A DNA stretch of 7,855 nucleotides from UBA2289 sp041677365. GTDB taxonomy: Bacteria > Bacillota_I > Bacilli_A > Izemoplasmatales > Hujiaoplasmataceae. The notes under the pieces are model-generated. The model was given only the letters and a program-made list of their open reading frames with translations, made no database searches and was not told where the DNA came from. The translations under genes were made by a program, and so were the position numbers. This document shows positions 1 through 5,641 of the stretch, piece by piece. How positions within the stretch are numbered: the stretch's first letter is position 1; the number at the start of each line of letters is the position of its first letter. The DNA lies in NCBI GenBank assembly GCA_041677365.1, contig JBAYQC010000071.1, positions 1 to 7,855 of the forward strand, read 5' to 3'.

Positions 1-815
1 GCTCTAGTTAAAGTTTTTTCTAAATGCAAAGGACCACTAGCGTTCATAGATATAAACGGTAATGATATTGAAGTTGAAGTAATATTTGATAACTCTTTTT
101 TAGCTTTTTCAGCTGCATCTCTTAAACGTTGGAAAGCCATTTTATCTTTGCTCAAGTCAACGCTTTGTTCTTTCTTGAATTCTTGAACTAACCAGTCAAC
201 AATTTTTTGGTCGAAGTCATCTCCACCTAAATTATTATCTCCACTAGTAGAAATAACTTCAAAAGTTCCATCACTTAGTTCTAAAATGGAAACGTCAAAA
301 GTTCCTCCACCAAGGTCAAAAACCAATACGGTTTGATCTTTAGTTTTTTTGTCAATACCGTATGCTAAAGCTGCAGCAGTCGGTTCATTAATAATTCTTT
401 TTACTTCTAGTCCCGCAATTTTTCCTGCGTCTTTTGTTGCTTGTCTTTGTGAATCATTAAAGTAAGCTGGAACAGTAATAACTGCCTCTGTAACTTTTCC
501 GCCAAGGTAAGCTTCAGCTGATTCTTTTAAGTTTCTTAAAATCATCGCACTGATTTCTTGTGGTGTATATGCTTTATTATTAATTTTCACTTTTTCGCTA
601 GTACCCATCTTACGTTTAATTGAGTAGACGGTGTTAGGATTGGTGATTATCTGTCTTTTTGCGACTTCTCCAACCTGAATTTCATCATCTTTAAAAGCTA
701 CTACTGAAGGTGTAGTACGATTCCCGTCTAAATTAGGGATTACTTTAGCTTCTTTTCCTTCCATAACAGAAACACATGAGTTTGTTGTTCCTAAATCAAT
801 TCCAATTATTTTCAT
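1..815 (-). CDS. dnaK: Molecular chaperone DnaK (Hsp70), N-terminal part, cut by window edge
   Basis: This is the cytoplasmic ATP-dependent Hsp70 chaperone, which folds nascent and heat-damaged proteins with DnaJ and GrpE. The gene starts with ATG at 815-813 and stays open to base 1, giving 271 complete residues of a protein usually about 600 long. The visible part is most of the nucleotide-binding domain. It shows Hsp70 signature IDLGTTNS at residues 6-13, the second signature VFDLGGGTFDVSIL at 165-178, NEPTAAALAYG at 143-153 and GGDDFD at 197-202. The region around residues 70-85 is short, lacking the insertion found in proteobacterial DnaK, which fits a Gram-positive-type lineage. A purine-rich ribosome binding site (AGAGAGG) lies in the 14-base gap after the grpE stop. 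It is the third gene of the hrcA operon; dnaJ would be expected next, outside the window. The substrate-binding domain cannot be assessed. Confidence 0.98.
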   Translation of the reverse strand, partial: MKIIGIDLGTTNSCVSVMEGKEAKVIPNLDGNRTTPSVVAFKDDEIQVGEVAKRQIITNPNTVYSIKRKMGTSEKVKINNKAYTPQEISAMILRNLKESAEAYLGGKVTEAVITVPAYFNDSQRQATKDAGKIAGLEVKRIINEPTAAALAYGIDKKTKDQTVLVFDLGGGTFDVSILELSDGTFEVISTSGDNNLGGDDFDQKIVDWLVQEFKKEQSVDLSKDKMAFQRLRDAAEKAKKELSNITSTSISLPFISMNASGPLHLEKTLTR

Positions 816-829
816 ATTATCTACCTCTC

Positions 830-1429
830 TTATTTATCCTTTTCTTCTATACTATTTTCGTTTTCTTCTTTGGGTTTGATATTGATAACAACCATTGTCG
901 GTCTCAATATCCTATCTTTAAATTTATAACCCTTTTTTACTATTTTTAAAATTGAATTTTCCGGTTTTTCCTGATTGTAATCCGTATCCATAGCTTCATG
1001 AATATTCGGATCAAAATCGTCACCTACTTTTGATTCAATTAAAGTAACTCCCTCATCTTTAAGTGCATTGAACATCATATCTTTAATCATCTTAAATCCA
1101 TAAAGGAAATTTTTTAGATTGTTATCATCAGTTTCCGTATTAAGCGCTTGATCAAACACTTCAACAGTGTCAATCAACTTATCTGCTAACGGCATACTTG
1201 AGTACTTACGCTCTTTCTTTAAATCTTCGCTCATGCGTTTTTTGTAATTTTCCATTTCTGCTAAATTACGATAATACTTATCTTTGAAAACTTCTAATTC
1301 CTCTTGGATATGATCTAATTGATCTTCTAATTTGCTCTTTTTCTTCTTTTTCTTTTTTTCATCATTTGTCTGTGCATCATCAACTTGGTCTTTATCCAAG
1401 TTCAACTGCTCTTTTTCTAGTTCAGCCAT
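830..1429 (-). CDS. grpE: GrpE, nucleotide exchange factor of DnaK
   Basis: GrpE is a homodimeric cytoplasmic cofactor that releases ADP from DnaK. The 199-residue product has the family layout: a charged, low-complexity N-terminus (1-33) with seven consecutive Lys at 25-31, a long coiled-coil helix (about 34-75) and a C-terminal beta domain. The hallmark segments are FDPNIHEAM at 139-147 and GYKFKDRILRPTMVVI at 167-182. The end is acidic and lysine-rich. The ATG start at 1429 is preceded by GAAGAGGAG, which lies inside the last Glu codons of hrcA, so the two genes are only six bases apart and probably translationally coupled. The length is normal for the family. The A-rich Lys tract contains an in-phase A AAA AAG heptamer, discussed among the rejected items. 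Confidence 0.97.
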   Translation of the reverse strand: MAELEKEQLNLDKDQVDDAQTNDEKKKKKKKSKLEDQLDHIQEELEVFKDKYYRNLAEMENYKKRMSEDLKKERKYSSMPLADKLIDTVEVFDQALNTETDDNNLKNFLYGFKMIKDMMFNALKDEGVTLIESKVGDDFDPNIHEAMDTDYNQEKPENSILKIVKKGYKFKDRILRPTMVVINIKPKEENENSIEEKDK

Positions 1430-1435
1430 ATTTTT

Positions 1436-2446
1436 TTACTCCTCTTCATATAATTTCTGGATGTGTTTTGCTAGGTACTTCATTAACGGAATAACTCGAC
1501 GGTAGTCCATCCTAGTTGGACCGACCAAAGAGATAGTACCTTTTTCTCCATCTTGGGTATCATAAGTCGATGAAATGACCGTACAATCTTGCATTGTTGT
1601 AATTTGATTTTCAGTTCCGATTTTTACACTGATTCCATCAGTGTCGGTTTCAATCAACTTAAAAATTTCATTATTTTCGATGGTTGTTAAAAATTGTCTT
1701 AATTTTTGAATATCGTTAAATTCAGGTTGATAAAGCATATTTGACTGTCCTGTTAAATAATACTTTGTTTGGGCAAACTTTGAAAATGCTTCAATGAATG
1801 AATCAACTATTGTTTCACGATACTTTAACAATTCTTTTATATGACTATGTTGAATTTCATAATGAAGTTTCTCTGACACTTTAGAAATCGGAGTATCAAT
1901 TAACAATTCATTTAATAAATCAATAACCTTTATCAACTCTTGAGCATCAATTTCTTCGCTGATATTGATTTGTTTTGATTCAACATAACCATAATTAGTT
2001 ATTACCAAAATAAGTGCTTGGTGTAATGATAAAGGGACTAATTGAACCTTTTTTACTTTTGAGTTAAAAGCATTTGGTCCTAGTGAAATCGCTGTACAGT
2101 TTGTAGCCTGTGATAAAAGATCAATCGCTTCTTTAATAATTTCATCGCGTTCATGATCCTTGTGCGAAAACAATTCTTCAAACTCAAAGAAACCATCTGT
2201 CTCTTCATCAAGATTTTTAACTATGGTTTCAATATAATAGCGATAACCTTTTTCAGAAGGAATTCTTCCTGATGAAGTATGAGTTTTTTCTATATAACCC
2301 AAATCCTCTAAAATTCCCATTTCGTTTCTAATCGTAGCTGAAGAAACATCTAAAGTCTCAGCCAGGGTCTTAGACCCGATTGGTTCAGCTGATTTAACGT
2401 ATTCATCGACGATAAGCTTTAAGATAACTTCTTGTCTTTTTGTCAT
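1436..2446 (-). CDS. hrcA: HrcA, heat-inducible transcription repressor (CIRCE-binding)
   Basis: HrcA is the repressor of class I heat-shock genes. It binds CIRCE inverted repeats, with activity generally dependent on the GroE chaperonin. I place the start at ATG 2446 (336 residues, normal for HrcA) because AAAGGTGG lies just before it at 2458-2451. A longer frame from 2464 would translate that ribosome binding site and half of a CIRCE element. The N-terminus is a winged helix-turn-helix (about 1-75) with SSATIRNEM at 35-43 as the likely recognition region and HTSSGRIPSEKGYRYY at 56-71. The middle is the GAF-like/dimerisation region. The conserved C-terminal motif GPTRMDYRRVI is at 309-319. 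It is first in its operon, ahead of grpE and dnaK, and two CIRCE elements cover its own promoter, so it is expected to be autoregulated. Confidence 0.97.
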   Translation of the reverse strand: MTKRQEVILKLIVDEYVKSAEPIGSKTLAETLDVSSATIRNEMGILEDLGYIEKTHTSSGRIPSEKGYRYYIETIVKNLDEETDGFFEFEELFSHKDHERDEIIKEAIDLLSQATNCTAISLGPNAFNSKVKKVQLVPLSLHQALILVITNYGYVESKQINISEEIDAQELIKVIDLLNELLIDTPISKVSEKLHYEIQHSHIKELLKYRETIVDSFIEAFSKFAQTKYYLTGQSNMLYQPEFNDIQKLRQFLTTIENNEIFKLIETDTDGISVKIGTENQITTMQDCTVISSTYDTQDGEKGTISLVGPTRMDYRRVIPLMKYLAKHIQKLYEEE

Positions 2447-2450
2447 ATTA

Positions 2451-2458
2451 CCACCTTT
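2451..2458 (-). promoter_or_regulatory. Ribosome binding site of hrcA
   Basis: The minus strand reads AAAGGTGG, followed by TAAT and the ATG at 2446. The site decides the start: the in-frame upstream start at 2464 would place it inside the coding region. It directly abuts the downstream arm of CIRCE 1, so any hairpin formed by that operator in the mRNA sits against the ribosome landing site. Confidence 0.8.
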
Positions 2459-2484
2459 TAGCACTCAAACTTTTTGATTGCTAA
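2458..2484 (-). promoter_or_regulatory. CIRCE operator 1 (promoter-proximal to hrcA start)
   Basis: On the minus strand this is TTAGCAATC, nine bases, then GAGTGCTAA. It matches the CIRCE consensus TTAGCACTC-N9-GAGTGCTAA with one mismatch (A for C at position 7 of the first arm). It covers the predicted transcription start (around 2482) and most of the leader of hrcA, ending at the ribosome binding site. HrcA bound here would block initiation. In the mRNA the same inverted repeat can form a hairpin at the 5' end, a property described for CIRCE in other bacteria as affecting message stability. Confidence 0.95.
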
Positions 2485-2488
2485 TGAT

Positions 2489-2517
2489 ATTATACTAAAG
2501 GTGTTTAGCAATGTCAA
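2489..2517 (-). promoter_or_regulatory. Sigma-A-type promoter of hrcA-grpE-dnaK
   Basis: The minus strand carries a perfect -35 TTGACA at 2517-2512 and a perfect -10 TATAAT at 2494-2489, separated by exactly 17 bases. The predicted transcription start is around 2482, giving a leader of about 36 bases. The -35 lies within CIRCE 2 and the start site within CIRCE 1, so this strong housekeeping promoter must be held down by HrcA. Confidence 0.93.
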
Positions 2518-2531
2518 GTCTGGAGTGCTAA
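2505..2531 (-). promoter_or_regulatory. CIRCE operator 2 (upstream, overlapping the -35)
   Basis: On the minus strand this is TTAGCACTC (2531-2523, perfect arm), nine bases, then CATTGCTAA (2513-2505), which has two mismatches to GAGTGCTAA. The spacer length of nine is exact. The -35 hexamer TTGACA occupies the last four spacer bases and first two bases of the weaker arm, so repressor and RNA polymerase would compete for the same bases. The centres of the two CIRCE elements are about 47 bp apart. Confidence 0.88.
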
Positions 2532-2540
2532 TTTTTTAAA

Positions 2541-2567
2541 TTTAAAAAAGCCATTAGAAATGGCTTT
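2541..2567 (-). terminator. Rho-independent terminator after the MBL-fold hydrolase gene
   Basis: A perfect 9-bp stem, AAAGCCATT / AATGGCTTT, with a 3-base loop occupies 2547-2567. On the minus strand the stem's closing TTT is extended by three more T at 2546-2544. The stem overlaps the TAA stop codon (2568-2566). It separates the glucokinase/hydrolase unit from the heat-shock promoter just downstream. No T-run follows on the plus strand, so it acts in one direction. Confidence 0.88.
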
Positions 2568-3192
2568 AATAGATTCTAAGATAAGGGTTTGCTTTAAAGA
2601 TGTCATTTAGGTTACCGCCTTTACCATGACCAGGGTAAACTATTGTATTTTTGGAAAATTTACTAGCAATCTTTTTCAGCGAATTATGCATTTGAACTTG
2701 ATTACCACTTGCTAAATCGGTTCTTCCGATGCTGTCATAAAAGAGTGTATCACCAGAGAAGAAATGTTGATTGTAGATTATCCCGATTGAACCCTTAGTG
2801 TGACCAGGTAAATGAATAATTTTAAGTTGTTCTTTTTGAAACTCGATATTGCTTGCATCTTGAACTAATTCAAGCCTTATATCCTTATTTAAAACAAAAT
2901 CATCTTTAAATAGATTTGATAGATTTAAGTTAGGGTTAAAGAGAAAATCTTTTTCTGCTTCATGAATATAGATAATGATATCATCATTTATTATCATTTT
3001 TAAATCTCTGATATGATCATAATGACCATGAGTTAAGATAACTTTTTCGATTTCTAAATGGTGATTTTGGCAGTGTTCGATGATTTTTTTTCCATTAAAA
3101 CCTGGATCAATAATTAAGGCTTTATTGTCTTTTGCCAATATATAGGAATTAACATCCATATTTTGACAAGAATATTTTCTTATATTTATCAT
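2566..3192 (-). CDS. Metallo-beta-lactamase-fold hydrolase, glyoxalase II-like (YqgX-type)
   Basis: This is a predicted cytoplasmic metal-dependent hydrolase of the hydroxyacylglutathione hydrolase-like MBL family. The product has 208 residues. It has every expected metal ligand: HGHYDH at 55-60 (H55, H57, D59, H60), H131 in LPGHTKG, D148 in FSGDTLF, and H189 in YPGHG, so it should be active with two metals. It lacks the C-terminal glutathione-binding domain of true glyoxalase II. I prefer the ATG at 3192 over an in-frame GTG at 3207. The ATG overlaps the glucokinase stop as ATGA, and the only nearby GGAG sits one base from the GTG, too close to serve it. No good ribosome binding site serves the ATG, so translation probably depends on reinitiation after the upstream gene. 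The substrate cannot be read from sequence; a thioester or lactone linked to sugar metabolism or methylglyoxal is possible. Confidence 0.9.
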   Translation of the reverse strand: MINIRKYSCQNMDVNSYILAKDNKALIIDPGFNGKKIIEHCQNHHLEIEKVILTHGHYDHIRDLKMIINDDIIIYIHEAEKDFLFNPNLNLSNLFKDDFVLNKDIRLELVQDASNIEFQKEQLKIIHLPGHTKGSIGIIYNQHFFSGDTLFYDSIGRTDLASGNQVQMHNSLKKIASKFSKNTIVYPGHGKGGNLNDIFKANPYLRIY

Positions 3193-4115
3193 AGGACTAA
3201 ATAACACGCTCCAAACATTCCTGCTTGATTACCTAAAGAAGCAATCCGGAAATCTGTGTAATTAATAAAAGGTTTAACTAAAGGATAATAATACTTTTCA
3301 ATCTCCTTAATTACGAAATCACCTGCATTAGATATACCACCACCAATAATAAATACATCTGGATTGACAATATAAGCTATTTTTGCAAAAACTTTTCCAA
3401 GATACTCCATTGATTTTGAAAAAACTTCTACAGCTAACTCATCTTTGGTTTTAGCTAAGTCAATAACCCGCTTAGCACTAAAATATTTTAAATTTCTAAG
3501 TTTTGAAGGTTTATCGCTAACATCTAAATAAGCCTTTGCTAGGCGTACAATTCCTGTTGCTGAAGAAACTGTTTCTAAACAACCGCTCTTACCACAATTA
3601 CATGGCAAATTAAAAACATCGTCGATAAAAGTATGACCTACTTCTCCTGCTGCGCCATTGATTCCATCAACAACTTTTCCATCGATTATTAATCCGCCAC
3701 CAATCCCAGTTCCAAGCGTTACCATAAAAGCATTTCTATAGCCACTAGCTACTCCACGATAAATCTCGCCAGCAGCTGCTAAATTAGCATCATTTCCAAC
3801 TTTAATAAATATCGTATTATCATTCAAAAGGGTTTTTAACTCCGTGACAATATCCTTAAGTCCCCAACCTAAATTTACAGAACCATAAACAATATTATGC
3901 GAAACTGGACCAGGAACACCGATACCAATTGCTCTAATTGATTCAACGACAATCTTAGATTTGATTAAATCTACAATCTCCGTTAAAATTTCTTCACCGT
4001 GATTATTTATATTAGTTGGAATCGTATAAACATCAATAAGATTTCCATTCAAATCAAACTTACCGATTTTTATCGATGTTCCGCCAATATCAATACCTAA
4101 GTTATATTTCTTCAA
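3189..4115 (-). CDS. glcK: ROK-family glucokinase
   Basis: This is predicted to phosphorylate glucose (or a related hexose) with ATP in the cytoplasm. Numbered from the preferred TTG start at 4115 (308 residues, typical length), it shows the phosphate-binding DIGGT at 9-13, the catalytic Asp in GNDAN (D109), GTGIGGG at 135-141, and GEVGH at 157-161. The ROK zinc site is CNCGKSGCLE (C172, C174, C179, with H161), and NPDVFIIGGG at 251-260 follows. An in-frame GTG at 4127 was rejected as start because it is part of the ribosome binding site AGGAGGTGA. It ends in TGA followed at once by TAA, and the TGA overlaps the next gene's ATG. The rpmG-glcK neighbourhood resembles that of Bacillus subtilis, from memory. 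Substrate specificity within ROK (glucose, fructose, N-acetylmannosamine, allose) is hard to settle by eye; the presence of kinase motifs and absence of an N-terminal HTH excludes a ROK repressor. Confidence 0.9.
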   Translation of the reverse strand: MKKYNLGIDIGGTSIKIGKFDLNGNLIDVYTIPTNINNHGEEILTEIVDLIKSKIVVESIRAIGIGVPGPVSHNIVYGSVNLGWGLKDIVTELKTLLNDNTIFIKVGNDANLAAAGEIYRGVASGYRNAFMVTLGTGIGGGLIIDGKVVDGINGAAGEVGHTFIDDVFNLPCNCGKSGCLETVSSATGIVRLAKAYLDVSDKPSKLRNLKYFSAKRVIDLAKTKDELAVEVFSKSMEYLGKVFAKIAYIVNPDVFIIGGGISNAGDFVIKEIEKYYYPLVKPFINYTDFRIASLGNQAGMFGACYLVL

Positions 4116-4123
4116 AAGTAAAT

Positions 4124-4132
4124 TCACCTCCT
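4124..4132 (-). promoter_or_regulatory. Ribosome binding site that fixes a TTG start for the ROK kinase
   Basis: The minus strand reads AGGAGGTGA, a nine-base match to the usual 16S rRNA anti-Shine-Dalgarno end. The GTG that would give the longest frame lies within this motif and cannot be used with it. Eight bases downstream is TTG at 4115-4113, in frame and directly before the conserved kinase domain. No ATG exists in frame between the site and the DIGGT motif. Confidence 0.8.
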
Positions 4133-4151
4133 AAAAATTATCGCTTATAAG

Positions 4152-4174
4152 AAAAAAGTATCCTTGTTGGATAC
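4152..4174 (-). terminator. Rho-independent terminator between rpmG and the ROK kinase
   Basis: A 6-bp stem, GTATCC / GGATAC, with a 5-base loop at 4158-4174 is followed on the minus strand by six T (4157-4152). It starts 13 bases after the rpmG stop. The stem is short, so partial read-through into the kinase gene is plausible. I found no convincing promoter between it and the kinase start. Confidence 0.75.
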
Positions 4175-4186
4175 AAATCGTTTAGA

Positions 4187-4336
4187 TTATTTTTTCTCTT
4201 TGTGAACTGTTTGTTTGCGACACGTTGGACAGTATTTTTTTACTTCCATTTTATCAGGGTGTGTCTTTTTGTTTTTTTCATGTTGGTAATTTTCAGAATT
4301 ACATTCTGTACATTTTAATGTAAATTGCACTCTCAT
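4187..4336 (-). CDS. rpmG: 50S ribosomal protein L33 (zinc-binding C+ form)
   Basis: This is a small protein of the large ribosomal subunit near the E site. The 49-residue product begins MRVQFTLKCTEC and ends HKEKK; the length is typical for L33. It has two CxxC pairs (C9/C12 and C36/C39), the zinc ribbon of the C+ form. Bacteria of this group often carry a second, cysteine-free copy used in zinc shortage. The ATG start is preceded by GGAGG at 4345-4349 (minus strand) with eight bases between. It has its own promoter upstream and a terminator downstream, so it may be largely monocistronic. Confidence 0.95.
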   Translation of the reverse strand: MRVQFTLKCTECNSENYQHEKNKKTHPDKMEVKKYCPTCRKQTVHKEKK

Positions 4337-4364
4337 AAACAACGCCTCCATTCGATACTACTAT

Positions 4365-4393
4365 ATTCTATAATTTATAACCTGAAAAATCAA
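4365..4393 (-). promoter_or_regulatory. Predicted sigma-A promoter of rpmG
   Basis: On the minus strand, -35 TTGATT (4393-4388) and -10 TAGAAT (4370-4365) are separated by 17 bases, each hexamer with a single or double deviation from consensus. The predicted transcription start is around 4358, giving a short leader of about 20 bases with GGAGG in it. I saw no operator-like repeat here, so constitutive or growth-rate expression is likely. The rest of the gap up to the serA terminator (4394-4440) is plain A/T-rich sequence. Confidence 0.7.
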
Positions 4394-4440
4394 GTATTTT
4401 TTCTTTTAATGAAGTGATAAAAACAAAAAGTTATTAATAT

Positions 4441-4474
4441 TCAAAGAAAACGCCTAAAACTTTTTTTAGGCGTT
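4441..4474 (-). terminator. Rho-independent terminator of the DUF1015-serC-serA unit
   Basis: An 11-bp perfect stem, AACGCCTAAAA / TTTTAGGCGTT, with a 4-base loop spans 4449-4474. On the minus strand it is followed by TTCTTTG, a moderately T-rich tail. It begins six bases after the serA TAG, marking the clear end of the serine operon before the rpmG promoter. Confidence 0.9.
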
Positions 4475-4480
4475 CAAAAT

Positions 4481-5641
4481 CTATTTAATAACTCTAACTC
4501 TATATACTCCCTTTACTGCTTCTACAGTTTTAATATAAGAGTCTTCTATTTCTGCGTCGATATCTAAAGCGTAATAAGCATATTTGCCTTTAACTTTAGA
4601 AATCTTTCCTTTAATTAGTTCGGAAATACTGAGGAAGCTCTTATCAATCTCTCTAGCAGTTGAAGGTTCATTTTCAGCCAACACAATCATTCTCGATGCA
4701 GTGTTTTGAGTTTCTAAACGAACGTTAGGATAGTTAACAGAGTTGATAATTTCACCTCTTTCAACATAAGCCATCAACTGTTTAGCTGCCATTATTGCAC
4801 AATTATCTTCAGACTCTTTAGTTGAAGCTCCTAGATGTGGGAATGTAATAACCTTGTCTAAATTAGCAACAAAATGATTAGGAAAATCTGTTACATAGTA
4901 TTTAAGCGTTCCATCTTCTAAGGCTTTTTTTAAATCTTCATCTTTGATCAGTAAATCACGGCTAAAGTTAAGTAAAACACAGCCCGGTTTTAATTGTTTA
5001 AAGATTTCTTCATTAAACATCTCTCTTGTTGAGTCAAGTAAAGGAATATGCAAACTGACAAAATCAGCTTGGGGATATACTTCTCCAAGATTATTGTTAA
5101 TCTCAACATCTGAATTTAACAACTCTTTAGCCTCGTTGCTTATATAGGGATCATATCCGATAACTTTAAGACCAAGCGAAGCACAAGCATTTGCAACTTT
5201 ACCGCCGATGGCTCCTAATCCCAACACAAGAATAGTTTTACCGAGTATTTCAGTTCCAGCAAAAGCGGATTTTGCTTTTTCAATTGATTTTAATATATTA
5301 GTATCTTCTCGATTATTTTTTACCCAATTAATCCCACCGATTAAATCTCTAGATGACATCAACATTCCAGCGATAACAAGTTCCTTAACCCCATTGGCGT
5401 TAGCCCCAGGTGTGTTGAAAACCACTATACCTGCATCACCCATTTTTTCTAAGGGAATGTTGTTAACACCAGCCCCAGCTCTGGCTACAGCTAAGAGATT
5501 TGGGTTGAGTTCCATTTCATGCATATTGAAACTACGAACCAATAATAGATTGCTGTTTTCAACATCATCAGTAATTTGGTACTTATCATTAAAAGTATTA
5601 AGACCTAAAGGGCTAATTTTATTTAAATAACTAACTCGCAT
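4481..5641 (-). CDS. serA: D-3-phosphoglycerate dehydrogenase, short clostridial type with degenerate ACT domain
   Basis: This is predicted to oxidise 3-phosphoglycerate to 3-phosphohydroxypyruvate with NAD, the first step of serine synthesis. The product has 386 residues. The substrate-binding part includes ARAGAGVNNIP (53-63) and NTPGANANGVKEL (76-88). The Rossmann motif is GLGAIG at 141-146 with D164 as the NAD-ribose acidic residue. The catalytic Arg is R228 in NFSR and the catalytic His is H269 in PHLGAST. The position where the family normally has the catalytic Glu appears to be His (H256, in TDFPNH), which is unusual. The C-terminal 70 residues resemble an ACT domain, but the usual NxPG turn reads NEPS, so serine feedback may be weak or absent. 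The ATG start overlaps the serC end by 11 bases and its AAGGAAGG ribosome binding site lies inside serC, implying coupled translation. Another 2-hydroxyacid dehydrogenase activity is possible, but the operon strongly favours SerA. Confidence 0.9.
   Translation of the reverse strand: MRVSYLNKISPLGLNTFNDKYQITDDVENSNLLLVRSFNMHEMELNPNLLAVARAGAGVNNIPLEKMGDAGIVVFNTPGANANGVKELVIAGMLMSSRDLIGGINWVKNNREDTNILKSIEKAKSAFAGTEILGKTILVLGLGAIGGKVANACASLGLKVIGYDPYISNEAKELLNSDVEINNNLGEVYPQADFVSLHIPLLDSTREMFNEEIFKQLKPGCVLLNFSRDLLIKDEDLKKALEDGTLKYYVTDFPNHFVANLDKVITFPHLGASTKESEDNCAIMAAKQLMAYVERGEIINSVNYPNVRLETQNTASRMIVLAENEPSTAREIDKSFLSISELIKGKISKVKGKYAYYALDIDAEIEDSYIKTVEAVKGVYRVRVIK

Noticed and set aside
1330..1358. 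Slippery A AAA AAG heptamer, in phase, within the poly-Lys tract of grpE, which could drive -1 frameshifting to a peptide of about 56 residues
   Set aside because: The heptamer is in the right phase, but such runs are expected by chance in Lys-rich A/T-rich genes. I see no upstream Shine-Dalgarno-like stimulator or strong downstream hairpin, and the -1 product carries no recognisable function.
2447..2464. N-terminal six-residue extension of HrcA from the upstream start at 2464
   Set aside because: It would translate the AAAGGTGG ribosome binding site and one CIRCE arm, and the family start MTKRQ fits the ATG at 2446.
3193..3207. GTG start at 3207 for the MBL-fold hydrolase
   Set aside because: The GGAG before it is only one base away, and the ATGA overlap at 3192 is the more common arrangement; a minor role for the GTG cannot be fully excluded.
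4394..4440. Possible small RNA or extra gene in the A/T-rich gap between the serA terminator and the rpmG promoter
   Set aside because: Only 47 bases of low-complexity A/T sequence, with no promoter, start codon with ribosome binding site, or stem of note.
4944..5147. 67-residue open frame on the plus strand
   Set aside because: It lies entirely inside serA on the opposite strand, has no ribosome binding site worth naming and no recognisable domain; it is a shadow of the real gene.
5208..5630. 140-residue open frame on the plus strand
   Set aside because: It is antisense to the conserved N-terminal half of serA. Its Pro/Ser/Leu-rich composition is the usual mirror of a real A/T-rich gene, and no start signal supports it.
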